Shown in pieces: positions 7,903 to 18,766 of a stretch of DNA of 64,000 nucleotides (position 1 is its first letter; each line of letters opens with the position of its first letter). The translations under genes and the position numbers were made by a program. The stretch lies in NCBI RefSeq assembly GCF_014203855.1, contig NZ_JACHJV010000001.1, forward strand, positions 1,922,001-1,986,000. Reading direction: 5' to 3'. A model generated the notes under the pieces. It was not told the DNA's origin and did not search any database. It worked only from the letters and a program-made list of their open reading frames with translations. The DNA comes from Kitasatospora kifunensis. GTDB lineage: Bacteria; Actinomycetota; Actinomycetes; Streptomycetales; Streptomycetaceae.

Positions 7903-8289
7903 ATGGACGACGCGCTGTTGGAGCGGCTGGGCCGAGGCAAGTACCTGCTGGTCACCTCGTACAAGAAGGACGGCACGCCGGTGGCCACCCCGGTCTGGGT
8001 GGTGCGGGACGAGCAGGCGCTGGGCATCTGGACGGTCGCCGACTCGTGGAAGGTCAAGCGGATCCGCCGGCGCCCCGAGGTGCTGGTCGGCCCGTGCGAC
8101 GTGCGCGGGCGCCCCACCGGCGAGTCCGTCCCGGCGACCGCGCGGATCCTGACCGACGCCGAGGACGCCGTCCGCTACCGGCGGCTGCTGGGCCGCAAGT
8201 ACGGACTGATCGGCCGGCTCACCATGCTGGGCAGCCGGCTGCGCCGCGGCGCCGCGGGGACCGTCGCGATCCGCATCACGCTCACCTGA
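7903..8289 (+). CDS. PPOX-class F420/FMN-dependent oxidoreductase-like protein
   Basis: 128-residue split-barrel flavin-fold protein of the pyridoxamine 5'-phosphate-oxidase superfamily. The N-terminal pattern LLERLGRGKYLLVTSYKKDGTPVATPVWVV and the later VKRIRRRPEVLVGPCDVRGRP match actinobacterial F420-dependent members. The substrate is unknown. ATG at 7903 was preferred because it matches the family N-terminus; an in-frame ATG at 7882 with GGCAGG nearby is an alternative. Divergent from tex. Confidence 0.8.
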   Translation: MDDALLERLGRGKYLLVTSYKKDGTPVATPVWVVRDEQALGIWTVADSWKVKRIRRRPEVLVGPCDVRGRPTGESVPATARILTDAEDAVRYRRLLGRKYGLIGRLTMLGSRLRRGAAGTVAIRITLT

Positions 8290-8296
8290 CGCACCG

Positions 8297-10012
8297 TCAA
8301 CGTACGCTCGCGCGCAGCTCGGGGAACTGCTCCTCGCGCCACTCCCCGGGCAGCTCCCCATTGTTCTCCTCGCACGCCCGCTCTTCTCTGGCTCGCAGTT
8401 CGACCCGGCGAATCTTGCCGGAGATGGTCTTCGGCAGCTCGTAGAACTCCACCCGGCGCACCCGCAGGTAGGGCGCCAGGTGCTCGCGCGCGTAGCGCAG
8501 GATCGACAGCGCCGTCTCACGGTCCGCCGCCCAGCCGGGCGCCAGCGCCACGTAGGCCTTGGGCACCGCGAGCCGGGTGGCGTCGGGCGCCGGGACCACG
8601 GCAGCCTCGGCCACCGCCGGGTGCTCGATCAGCACGCTCTCCAGCTCGAACGGCGAGACCTTGTAGTCGGAGGCCTTGAAGACGTCGTCGGTACGGCCGA
8701 TGTAGCTGAGGTAGCCGTCCGCGTCCCGGCTCGCGACGTCGCCGGTGTGGTAGTAACCGCCCGCCGTCACCTCGGCGTTGCGCTGCGGGTCGGCCAGGTA
8801 GCCGGTCATCAGGTTGACCGGGCGCCGGGCCAGTTCCAGACAGATCTCGCCCTCCTCGGCCGGCTTGCCACTGACCGGGTCGACCAGCACCACCGGCACG
8901 CCCGGCAGCGGCCGGCCCATCGAGCCGGGCTTGACCGGCGCCCCGGGCGTGTTGCCGACCAGCAGGGTGGTCTCGGTCTGCCCGAAGCCGTCCCTGATGG
9001 TCAGCCCCCAGCGCCGCTCGATCTGCGCGATCACCTCGGGGTTGAGCGGCTCGCCCGCCGCGATCAGCTCGCGCAGCGCCGCCGGGCGCTCGGCCAGCTC
9101 GCTCTGGATCAGCATCCGCCAGACCGTCGGCGGGGCGCAGAAGGTGGTGACCTGGGCCTGGTGCAGTTGTTCGAGCAGGCGGGCGGGGTCGAACCGGGTG
9201 TAGTTGAAGACGAAGATGGTCGCTTCCGCGATCCACGGCGCGAAGAAGCAGCTCCAGGCGTGCTTGGCCCAGCCCGGCGAGCTGATGTTCAGGTGCACGT
9301 CGCCCGGACGCAGGCCGGCCCAGTGCATGGTGGTCAAGTGACCGACCGGGTAGGAGACCTGGGTGTGCTCGACCATCTTGGGCAGGCTGGTGGTACCGGA
9401 GGTGAAGTAGACCAGCAGCGGGTCCTCGGGCGCGGTGGCGGCGGTGAACGGCGCGGGGTCGGCGAGCCGGTAGGCGTCCTCGAAGGCGGTCCAGCCCTCG
9501 GCCGCGCCGCCGACCACGATCCGGGTCAACTCGGCGGGCAGCTCGGCGAACTTGGCGGTGTCGGCCAGGTTGGCCACCACATGCCGTGCGCCGCCGCGCC
9601 CGATCCGGTCGGCCAGGTCCGCCGCGCCCAGCGCGGTGGTGGTCGGCATGATCACCGCGCCGAGCTTCATCACCGCCAGCATCGCCTCCCACAGCTCGAC
9701 CTGGTTGCCGAGCATCAGCAACACCCGGTCCCCCGCTGCCACCCCGAGCCCGGCCAGGTGGTGGGCGACCTGGTCGGAGCGGTGCGCCAGCTCGGCGAAC
9801 GCGTACTTCGCCTGCGACCCGTCCTCCTGCACGATCCACAGCGCGGTGCGGTCGTTGCCGCGGGCGATCGCGTCGAACCAGTCGATCGCCCAGTTGAATC
9901 GGCCCTCGATCACGGGCCAGGCGAACTCCTCCTGACGCAGCAGCAGATCACGGGCGGCACGGTAGCTCTCGGTCGCGGTCACGGCAGCCGAGCATACCCA
10001 GGGGTGGATCAC
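8297..10012 (-). CDS. AMP-dependent acyl-CoA synthetase (medium-chain/benzoate-CoA ligase type)
   Basis: 571-residue adenylate-forming ligase that would activate a carboxylic acid to its CoA thioester via an acyl-AMP. Motifs: AMP-binding P-loop VYFTSGTTSLPK, A5-like DGFGQTETT, A7/A8 region YHTGDVASRDADGYLSYIGRTDDVFKASDYKVSPFELES, and C-terminal catalytic lysine in PKTISGKIRRVELR. The FNWAIDWFD N-terminus and SPGWAKHAW block are typical of medium-chain acyl-CoA synthetases. GTG at 10012 is called, but an internal GTG at 9982 (VTATESYRA) may be the real start because neither has a clear RBS. Divergent from the secreted protein at 10145. Confidence 0.88.
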   Translation of the reverse strand: MIHPWVCSAAVTATESYRAARDLLLRQEEFAWPVIEGRFNWAIDWFDAIARGNDRTALWIVQEDGSQAKYAFAELAHRSDQVAHHLAGLGVAAGDRVLLMLGNQVELWEAMLAVMKLGAVIMPTTTALGAADLADRIGRGGARHVVANLADTAKFAELPAELTRIVVGGAAEGWTAFEDAYRLADPAPFTAATAPEDPLLVYFTSGTTSLPKMVEHTQVSYPVGHLTTMHWAGLRPGDVHLNISSPGWAKHAWSCFFAPWIAEATIFVFNYTRFDPARLLEQLHQAQVTTFCAPPTVWRMLIQSELAERPAALRELIAAGEPLNPEVIAQIERRWGLTIRDGFGQTETTLLVGNTPGAPVKPGSMGRPLPGVPVVLVDPVSGKPAEEGEICLELARRPVNLMTGYLADPQRNAEVTAGGYYHTGDVASRDADGYLSYIGRTDDVFKASDYKVSPFELESVLIEHPAVAEAAVVPAPDATRLAVPKAYVALAPGWAADRETALSILRYAREHLAPYLRVRRVEFYELPKTISGKIRRVELRAREERACEENNGELPGEWREEQFPELRASVR

Positions 10013-10144
10013 TTCGTCCGGTTCCCGACTTGGCGCTTACCCGTCAAGTCACCCCACTACCGGCCACCGGGGCCGGGCGCCCACTATCGGCACCGAGTCG
10101 CCGCAGCACAACCCCCACTCTCCGTCCAGTGATTGCGAGCGCAC

Positions 10145-11026
10145 ATGGAACTCCTGAAAGCCCTCAGGCTCCCGAGATTCACTCAAGGACTCGCCGCCCT
10201 CGGCACCGTCCTGGCCATCGGCCTGCTGCCCGCCGCGTCCGGCGCCGCCGCCCAGAGCGCGGCCACCGGCGCACAGCACCTCGGCGCCCATCGCCGCGCC
10301 GACACCGGCCCGGTGCAGTACAACGGCGGTGCGGTGCAGCACAGTCCGGTGGTCTACCTGGACTTCTGGGGCAGCCAGTGGGACAGCGACACCAACGGCG
10401 TGCAGCAGTACATGGCCAACTTCTACCAGGGCCTGGGCACCAGCCAGGACACCTGGTCCACCATCACCACCCAGTACCCGGACTCCAGCGGCTCCGGGCC
10501 GGCCTTCACCGGCCCGGTGTACGGCGGCAGTTGGGTGGACGACGGCAGCCCGGCGCCGGCCTCCTCGCAGCAGAGCGACATCGCCGCCGAGGCCGACTCG
10601 GCCGCCGCCCACTTCGGGGTGGCCGGCAACCCGGACGCGCAGATCGTGGTGATGAGCCCGAGCGGGACCTCCCCGGACGGCTGGCCGGGCTCCGGCTTCT
10701 GCGCCTGGCACGACTACACCGGCAGCGTCTCGTACACCAACATGCCCTACCAGCTCGACGCCCCGGCCGGCAGCCGCTGCCCCAACAGTGCGCTGCGCGG
10801 CAAGCTGGACGCGTTCAGCATCGTGGCGGGCCACGAGTACGCCGAGTCGATCACCGACCCGCAGCCCGCGGGCGGCTGGCTCACCGCGGGCGGTTCGGAG
10901 ATCGGCGACCTGTGCGAGAGCAACTTCCAGGAGCTGACGCTGCCCACCGGCACCTTCGCGGTGCAGCCGCTGTGGAGCAACAGTGACAACGCCTGCGTGA
11001 TCAGGACCGGTTCCTCGGGCAGCTGA
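10145..11026 (+). CDS. Secreted HExxE-motif protein, phosphate-induced/EXORDIUM-like, putative metalloprotease
   Basis: 293-residue exported protein. Residues 1-37 form a signal peptide (GLAALGTVLAIGLLPAASGAAAQ). The mature part starts with SPVVYLDFWGSQWDSD and contains VAGHEYAESITDP followed by GGW. This HEYAESITDP block resembles the zinc-site-like motif of plant phosphate-induced (EXORDIUM) and related fungal/actinobacterial secreted proteins. A zinc-peptidase role is inferred from the motif only; the family's activity is not settled. Several Cys (FCAW, SRCPNS, LCESN, NACV) suggest disulfides. ATG 10145 was chosen; a TTG 12 bases upstream is in frame. Ends at a hairpin shared with the convergent HxlR gene. 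Confidence 0.72.
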   Translation: MELLKALRLPRFTQGLAALGTVLAIGLLPAASGAAAQSAATGAQHLGAHRRADTGPVQYNGGAVQHSPVVYLDFWGSQWDSDTNGVQQYMANFYQGLGTSQDTWSTITTQYPDSSGSGPAFTGPVYGGSWVDDGSPAPASSQQSDIAAEADSAAAHFGVAGNPDAQIVVMSPSGTSPDGWPGSGFCAWHDYTGSVSYTNMPYQLDAPAGSRCPNSALRGKLDAFSIVAGHEYAESITDPQPAGGWLTAGGSEIGDLCESNFQELTLPTGTFAVQPLWSNSDNACVIRTGSSGS

Positions 11027-11034
11027 CGAGCCGG

Positions 11035-11066
11035 GGGTGACCGTCTGATCCCTCAGGCGGTCACCC
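11035..11066. terminator. Hairpin between convergent genes at 11.05 kb
   Basis: GGGTGACCGTCTGA (11035-11048) pairs with TCAGGCGGTCACCC (11053-11066), with one G-T pair and a 4-base loop. It follows the secreted-protein stop by 8 bases, and its right arm overlaps the stop of the HxlR gene. Confidence 0.7.
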
Positions 11067-11415
11067 AGTGCCCGCGCACCGCGTCCGTCGGCCGCTGCTC
11101 GCCCAGGGCCGGCAGGCCCCAGGCGCCCAGCGCGTCGACCACCTGGCGCAGCCCCTGGCCCCGCTCGGTCAGCTCGTACACCGTCGCGTTGGCCGGCCGC
11201 TCCAGCTTGCGCCGCACCACCAGGCCCTCGCTCTCCAGCTGCTTGAGCCGGGCGGCCAGGATGTCCGTGCTGACCCCGGGCAGGTCGGCGTGCAGGTCGG
11301 TGTACCGGCGCGGACCGCCCAGGAGCTCACGGACGATCAGGAGGCTCCAGCGCTCCCCCACCGCGTCCAGGGCCCGGGCGACGGCGCAGTACTGGTCGTA
11401 GCTTCGGCGTGACAT
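11053..11415 (-). CDS. HxlR-family transcriptional regulator
   Basis: 120-residue winged-helix regulator. The HxlR pattern is clear: CAVARALDAVGERWSLLIVRELLGGPRRYTDLHADLPGVSTDILAARLKQLESEGLVVRRK, followed by TVYELTERG. HxlR proteins commonly sense electrophiles or redox stress and control a divergent gene. Here the divergent gene is the aminotransferase at 11513, and a perfect inverted repeat lies between them. The open frame runs further upstream, but the ATG at 11415 gives the normal family N-terminus (MSRRSYDQYCAVARALD). Confidence 0.88.
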   Translation of the reverse strand: MSRRSYDQYCAVARALDAVGERWSLLIVRELLGGPRRYTDLHADLPGVSTDILAARLKQLESEGLVVRRKLERPANATVYELTERGQGLRQVVDALGAWGLPALGEQRPTDAVRGHWVTA

Positions 11416-11445
11416 GGCATCAGCATAGCCAATAGGTTGGACTTT

Positions 11446-11461
11446 CCAAGTGCTTACTTGG
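11446..11461. promoter_or_regulatory. Inverted repeat, probable HxlR operator
   Basis: CCAAGT-GCTT-ACTTGG, perfect 6-bp arms, 30 bases upstream of the HxlR start and 52 bases upstream of the aminotransferase. Position and symmetry suit binding by the dimeric HxlR regulator (inference). Confidence 0.55.
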
Positions 11462-11512
11462 TAGAACAAAGCGTCCAGGTTGGCGGTGCTGGTGAACGCC
11501 GGGAGGCAGCAG

Positions 11513-15224
<3,712 letters not shown>

Positions 15225-15238
15225 CCGCACCACACCCG

Positions 15239-15278
15239 TGCCGCGGCCGCTGCCTTCCCCGAGGCAGCGGCCGCGGCA
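15239..15278 (+). terminator. Perfect 16-bp hairpin after geosmin synthase
   Basis: TGCCGCGGCCGCTGCC (15239-15254) pairs with 15263-15278 around TTCCCCGA, 14 bases after the geoA stop. Confidence 0.85.
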
Positions 15279-15319
15279 CCGCCGCATTCGCCCGCCCGGC
15301 AGCCCGTAGGCTGACCGGC

Positions 15320-15652
15320 ATGACCGTTCTGCGCTCCGCTGCCCTCTTCGTCCTGGCCGCCCTGGCCGAGATCGGGGGCTGCTGGCTGATCTGGCAGAGC
15401 GTGCGCGAGTCACGCCCCTGGTGGCTGGCCGGCCTCGGCGTGCTGGCGCTGAGCGGGTACGGCTTCGTCGCCGCCTTCCAGCCGGACAGTCACTTCGGCC
15501 GCGTCCTGGCCGCCTACGGCGGGGTGTTCGTGGCCGGCTCGCTGGCCTGGGGCGTAGTCGTGGACGGCTTCCGGCCGACCCGCTACGACGTGCTCGGCGC
15601 CGTGATCTGCCTGGTCGGCGTGGGCGTCATCATGTACGGCCCGCGCCGCTAG
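15320..15652 (+). CDS. YnfA/UPF0060 family small membrane protein
   Basis: 110-residue integral membrane protein with four predicted transmembrane helices. The family signature is plain: [46 protein letters not shown], and the end [22 protein letters not shown]. YnfA resembles small multidrug-resistance transporters, but its physiological substrate is not established. Lies between geoA and a convergent TetR gene. Confidence 0.92.
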   Translation: MTVLRSAALFVLAALAEIGGCWLIWQSVRESRPWWLAGLGVLALSGYGFVAAFQPDSHFGRVLAAYGGVFVAGSLAWGVVVDGFRPTRYDVLGAVICLVGVGVIMYGPRR

Positions 15653-15683
15653 CGCCCATCCGTCCGCCCGCCCTGCCGCCCTG

Positions 15684-16241
15684 TCAGGCCGCCAGCAGCT
15701 GTGACACCGCCTCCGCCAGGCTCGCCGCGACCGTCGCCGGATCGCCGAGCGCGGCGCCCACCATCGCGCCGTCCCGCAGCATGATCAGCACGTCCGTGCG
15801 CCGCTGCGGCTCGCTCAGCCCGGCCTCCTCCATCAGCTGCACGATCAGGCCGCGCAGCCAGGTGCGGTGCTCGGCGATCGCCCGCGAGACGGGATGCCCG
15901 GGGTCGGGGTACTCGGCGGCGGCGTTGATGAACGGGCAGCCGCGAAAGCCAGGACCGCACATCTCCTGTCCCAGCCGCTCCACCAGCAGCGCGAGCAGCT
16001 GAGCGGGCGTCAGATTACTGCCGCGCCCGGCCGCCACCTCGGCGCGGATCCCGGCGTCCCAGGACTGGATGTAGGCCCGGACCAGCTCCTCCTTGCTCGG
16101 GAAGTGCCGGTAGAAGGTGGCTCTGGTCACCTCGGCCTCGGTGACGATCCGGTCCACGCCGACCGTGTGGATCCCCTCGGCGTAGAACAGCCGGGCGGCG
16201 GTGTCGAGGACTCGCTGGCGGGCGACGGAAGGTGTACTCAC
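15684..16241 (-). CDS. TetR-family regulator divergent from a peroxiredoxin
   Basis: 185-residue repressor. HTH at about 10-55 (VLDTAARLFYAEGIHTVGVDRIVTEAEVTRATFYRHFPSKEEL), then a C-terminal ligand domain with a CGPGFRGCPFINAAAEYPDPGHP block typical of the group that controls oxidoreductase genes. The two cysteines in that block could sense redox or electrophiles, but this is inference. GTG start with AGGGGT upstream. Divergent from the peroxiredoxin gene with a TetR-like operator between them, so autoregulation and control of the peroxiredoxin are likely. Confidence 0.88.
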   Translation of the reverse strand: MSTPSVARQRVLDTAARLFYAEGIHTVGVDRIVTEAEVTRATFYRHFPSKEELVRAYIQSWDAGIRAEVAAGRGSNLTPAQLLALLVERLGQEMCGPGFRGCPFINAAAEYPDPGHPVSRAIAEHRTWLRGLIVQLMEEAGLSEPQRRTDVLIMLRDGAMVGAALGDPATVAASLAEAVSQLLAA

Positions 16242-16270
16242 ACCCCTGACCGTACTACTATCAACAAGGA

Positions 16271-16284
16271 AGAACGAACGTTCT
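16271..16284. promoter_or_regulatory. TetR-type operator in the peroxiredoxin promoter region
   Basis: AGAACGAACGTTCT; perfect arms AGAACG and CGTTCT around AA. It lies 31 bases upstream of the peroxiredoxin start and 29 bases from the TetR start, the expected place for a divergent-pair operator. Confidence 0.65.
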
Positions 16285-16315
16285 GTCCACCAGGCGCGAG
16301 CGCTAAGGACCCACC

Positions 16316-16846
16316 ATGGCCAAGTCCCCCGAGGTCGGCACCCACGTCCCCGACTTCACCCTGCCCGGCCTGCTGCTCACCAGCGGCGAGGCCACGAGCG
16401 GCAGCGCGAGCAACGGCACGAGCGGCAGCGCGAACAGCAGCACCGCCGAGCGCCGCGACTACCGCCTCGCCGAGGCCCAGGGCAGCCCACTGGTCCTGGT
16501 CTTCTACCCGGGCGACGACACCGCCGTCTGCACGAAGCAGCTCTGCTCGTACACCTCCGACCTGGACCGCTTCAAGGACCTGGGCGCCACCGTCTGGGGC
16601 ATCAGCCCGCAGGACCTGGACAGCCACGAGGCCTTCGCCCGCAAGCACCGCCTCGCCTTCCCGCTGCTCGCCGACACCGACCGCGCGGTGGCCAAGGCCT
16701 TCGGCATCGCGGTGCCGGGCCTCGGCCTGCGCCGCTCGGTCTTCATCCTGGACGCCGACGGCACGCTGCGCTGGAAGCACATCGCGCTGGCCGGCCTGAC
16801 CTTCCAGCACAGCGACACCCTCACCGAGCAGTTGGCCGCCCTGTAA
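16316..16846 (+). CDS. BCP/PrxQ-type peroxiredoxin with a serine-rich insertion
   Basis: 176-residue thiol peroxidase of the AhpC/TSA superfamily, cytoplasmic. The peroxidatic motif reads FYPGDDTAVCTKQLC, the BCP arrangement with the peroxidatic Cys in VCTKQLC and the possible resolving Cys five residues on. FPLLADTDRAVAKAFGI and the C-terminal strand pattern are typical. Unusual is residues about 22-46: a Ser/Gly/Ala-rich stretch (SGEATSGSASNGTSG and more) inserted between the first strand and the YRLAEAQG strand. It would be a surface loop and looks like a slippage expansion. Probably controlled by the divergent TetR. Confidence 0.9.
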   Translation: MAKSPEVGTHVPDFTLPGLLLTSGEATSGSASNGTSGSANSSTAERRDYRLAEAQGSPLVLVFYPGDDTAVCTKQLCSYTSDLDRFKDLGATVWGISPQDLDSHEAFARKHRLAFPLLADTDRAVAKAFGIAVPGLGLRRSVFILDADGTLRWKHIALAGLTFQHSDTLTEQLAAL

Positions 16847-16872
16847 GGGTGTCGCTCTGCATGGGCTAGCCG

Positions 16873-17517
16873 TCAGTGACCCCGGGTCACCCACTCCTCC
16901 AGGTGCGGAGCCTCCTCGCCGATCGTCGTGGTCGGCCCGTGGCCGGTGTACACCACGGTCTCCGGCGGCAGCACCAGCAGCCGCTCCCGGATGGAGCGGA
17001 TGATGGTCGGGAAGTCGGAGAACGAGCGCCCGGTCGCGCCGGGCCCGCCCTGGAAGAGCGTGTCCCCGGTGAACACCGCGTCCAGCGCGGGCACGTACAC
17101 GCTCACCCCGCCGGGGCTGTGCCCGGGCGTGTGCCGGATGTGCAGGTAGAGCCCGCCCACGGTGATCCGCTGACCGTCCCTCAGCTCCTCATCCGGGTGG
17201 TCGCCCGGGTGGGCCTGCTTCCACAGCGGCAGGTCGTCGGGGTGCAGGAAGATCGGCGCGCCGGTCAGCTCGGCCAGCTCGGGCGCGGCGTTCACGTGGT
17301 CGTTGTGCGCGTGGGTGCAGATGATCGCCAGCACCCGCCGGTCGCCGACCGCGGCCGCGATCGCCGGGGCGTCGTGCGCGGGGTCGATCACCACGGCCTC
17401 GCGGTCGTTGGCGATGATCCAGACGTTGTTCTCCACCTCCCAGCTGCCACCGTCCAGTTCGAAGGTGCCGGCGGTGACGAGGTGCTCGATCTCGGGCTCG
17501 GGGGGCATGACCTGCAT
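16873..17517 (-). CDS. MBL-fold metallohydrolase of the mycothiol formaldehyde pathway
   Basis: 214-residue metallo-beta-lactamase-fold hydrolase. Zinc motif THAHNDHVN (HxHxDH), later HTPGHSPGG, FTGDTLFQGGPG and YTGHG, the glyoxalase-II-like order. The gene follows mscR with a TGATG overlap, so the two are translationally coupled. The same pair (Rv2259-Rv2260) is found in mycobacteria. By this context it probably hydrolyses the S-formylmycothiol produced by MscR to formate and mycothiol; that activity is inferred. An alternative ATG lies 9 bases further in. Confidence 0.88.
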   Translation of the reverse strand: MQVMPPEPEIEHLVTAGTFELDGGSWEVENNVWIIANDREAVVIDPAHDAPAIAAAVGDRRVLAIICTHAHNDHVNAAPELAELTGAPIFLHPDDLPLWKQAHPGDHPDEELRDGQRITVGGLYLHIRHTPGHSPGGVSVYVPALDAVFTGDTLFQGGPGATGRSFSDFPTIIRSIRERLLVLPPETVVYTGHGPTTTIGEEAPHLEEWVTRGH

Positions 17518-18605
17518 CAGAACACCACCACCGAGCGGAGCACGTCGCCGTCGCGCATGGTGGCGAACGCCTGCTCGACCTCGTCCAGGGTGATCGTCTC
17601 GGTGACGAACGCGTCGAGGTCGAGCCGGCCCTGCAGGTAGAGGTCGATCAGCATCGGGAAGTCCCGCGAGGGCAGGCAGTCCCCGTACCAGGAGGACTTG
17701 AGCGCGCCGCCGCGCCCGAAGACGTCCAGCAGCGGCAGCTCCAGCGTCATCTCCGGCGTCGGGACGCCGACCAGCACCACCGTGCCCGCCAGGTCCCTGG
17801 CGTAGAAGGCCTGCCGGTAGGTCTCCGGGCGGCCCACCGCCTCGACCACCACGTCCGCGCCGTGACCGTCGGTCAGCGCGCGCACCGCCTCCACCACGTC
17901 GGTGCCGCCCGAGGCGTTGACCGTGTGGGTGGCGCCCAGGCCCTTGGCGCGTTCCAGCTTGCGCGGGTCCAGGTCCACCGCGATGATCTTCGCGGCGCCG
18001 GCCAGCTTGGCCCCCAGCACGGCGGCGTTGCCGACCCCGCCGCAGCCGATCACCGCGACGCTGTCGCCGCGGGTCACCCCGCCGGTGTTGATCGCCGCAC
18101 CCAGCCCGGCCATCACGCCGCAGCCGAGCAGTCCGGCCGCAGCGGGCGAGGCCGCCGGGTCGACCTTGGTGCACTGACCGGCCGCCACCAGCGTCTTCTC
18201 GGCGAAGGCGCCGATCCCCAGCGCGGGGCTCAGCTCGGTGCCGTCCAGCAGCGTCATCTTCTGCTTGGCGTTGTGGGTGGCGAAGCAGTACTGCGGGCGG
18301 CCGCGCCGACAGGCCCGGCACTGGCCGCAGACGGCCCGCCAGTTGAGGATCACGAAGTCGCCCGGCGCCACCTCGGTGACCCCGGCGCCGACGCTCTCCA
18401 CCACGCCGGCCGCCTCGTGCCCGAGCAGGAACGGGAACTCGTCGTTGATCCCGCCCTCCCGGTAGTGCAGGTCGGTGTGGCAGACGCCGCACGCCTGCAC
18501 CTTGACCACCGCCTCGCCAGGTCCGGGGTCGGGCACGACGATCGTCGTCACCTCCACCGCTTCGCCCTTGTTCCGGGCGATGACGCCCCTGACCTGCTGT
18601 GACAT
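17517..18605 (-). CDS. mscR: S-(hydroxymethyl)mycothiol dehydrogenase
   Basis: 362-residue zinc-dependent medium-chain dehydrogenase that oxidises S-hydroxymethylmycothiol, the spontaneous adduct of formaldehyde and mycothiol, with NAD. Catalytic zinc region [13 protein letters not shown] and GHEAAGVV; structural zinc cysteines [15 protein letters not shown]; Rossmann motif [18 protein letters not shown]; tail with [25 protein letters not shown] is characteristic of this enzyme. ATG preceded by AAAGGGGCAGG. First gene of a two-gene operon with the MBL hydrolase. Confidence 0.93.
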   Translation of the reverse strand: MSQQVRGVIARNKGEAVEVTTIVVPDPGPGEAVVKVQACGVCHTDLHYREGGINDEFPFLLGHEAAGVVESVGAGVTEVAPGDFVILNWRAVCGQCRACRRGRPQYCFATHNAKQKMTLLDGTELSPALGIGAFAEKTLVAAGQCTKVDPAASPAAAGLLGCGVMAGLGAAINTGGVTRGDSVAVIGCGGVGNAAVLGAKLAGAAKIIAVDLDPRKLERAKGLGATHTVNASGGTDVVEAVRALTDGHGADVVVEAVGRPETYRQAFYARDLAGTVVLVGVPTPEMTLELPLLDVFGRGGALKSSWYGDCLPSRDFPMLIDLYLQGRLDLDAFVTETITLDEVEQAFATMRDGDVLRSVVVF

Positions 18606-18644
18606 CCGGCCTGCCCCTTTCGTTGCTTCCCCGAGAAAGCCGAA

Positions 18645-18680
18645 CGGCCCCTCGGGAGAGCATTCTCTCCCGAGGGGCCG
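18645..18680 (-). terminator. Perfect 16-bp hairpin downstream of the purple acid phosphatase
   Basis: CGGCCCCTCGGGAGAG (18645-18660) pairs with CTCTCCCGAGGGGCCG (18665-18680) around CATT. It lies 86 bases beyond the phosphatase stop and just upstream of mscR, insulating the two minus-strand units. Confidence 0.85.
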
Positions 18681-18766
18681 CCCGCGACGCCCGTTCCGTC
18701 AGTCGGCGTCGCGCGGAAGCCGGTGCCTCGGCATCCCGCGTGGGCAGTGGCTCCCAGTCCGGTGGC

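Noticed and set aside
16873-18663. Single 596-codon fusion of dehydrogenase region and MBL hydrolase
   Set aside because: The upstream two thirds is the wrong frame of mscR; the MBL gene starts at the TGATG overlap at 17517.
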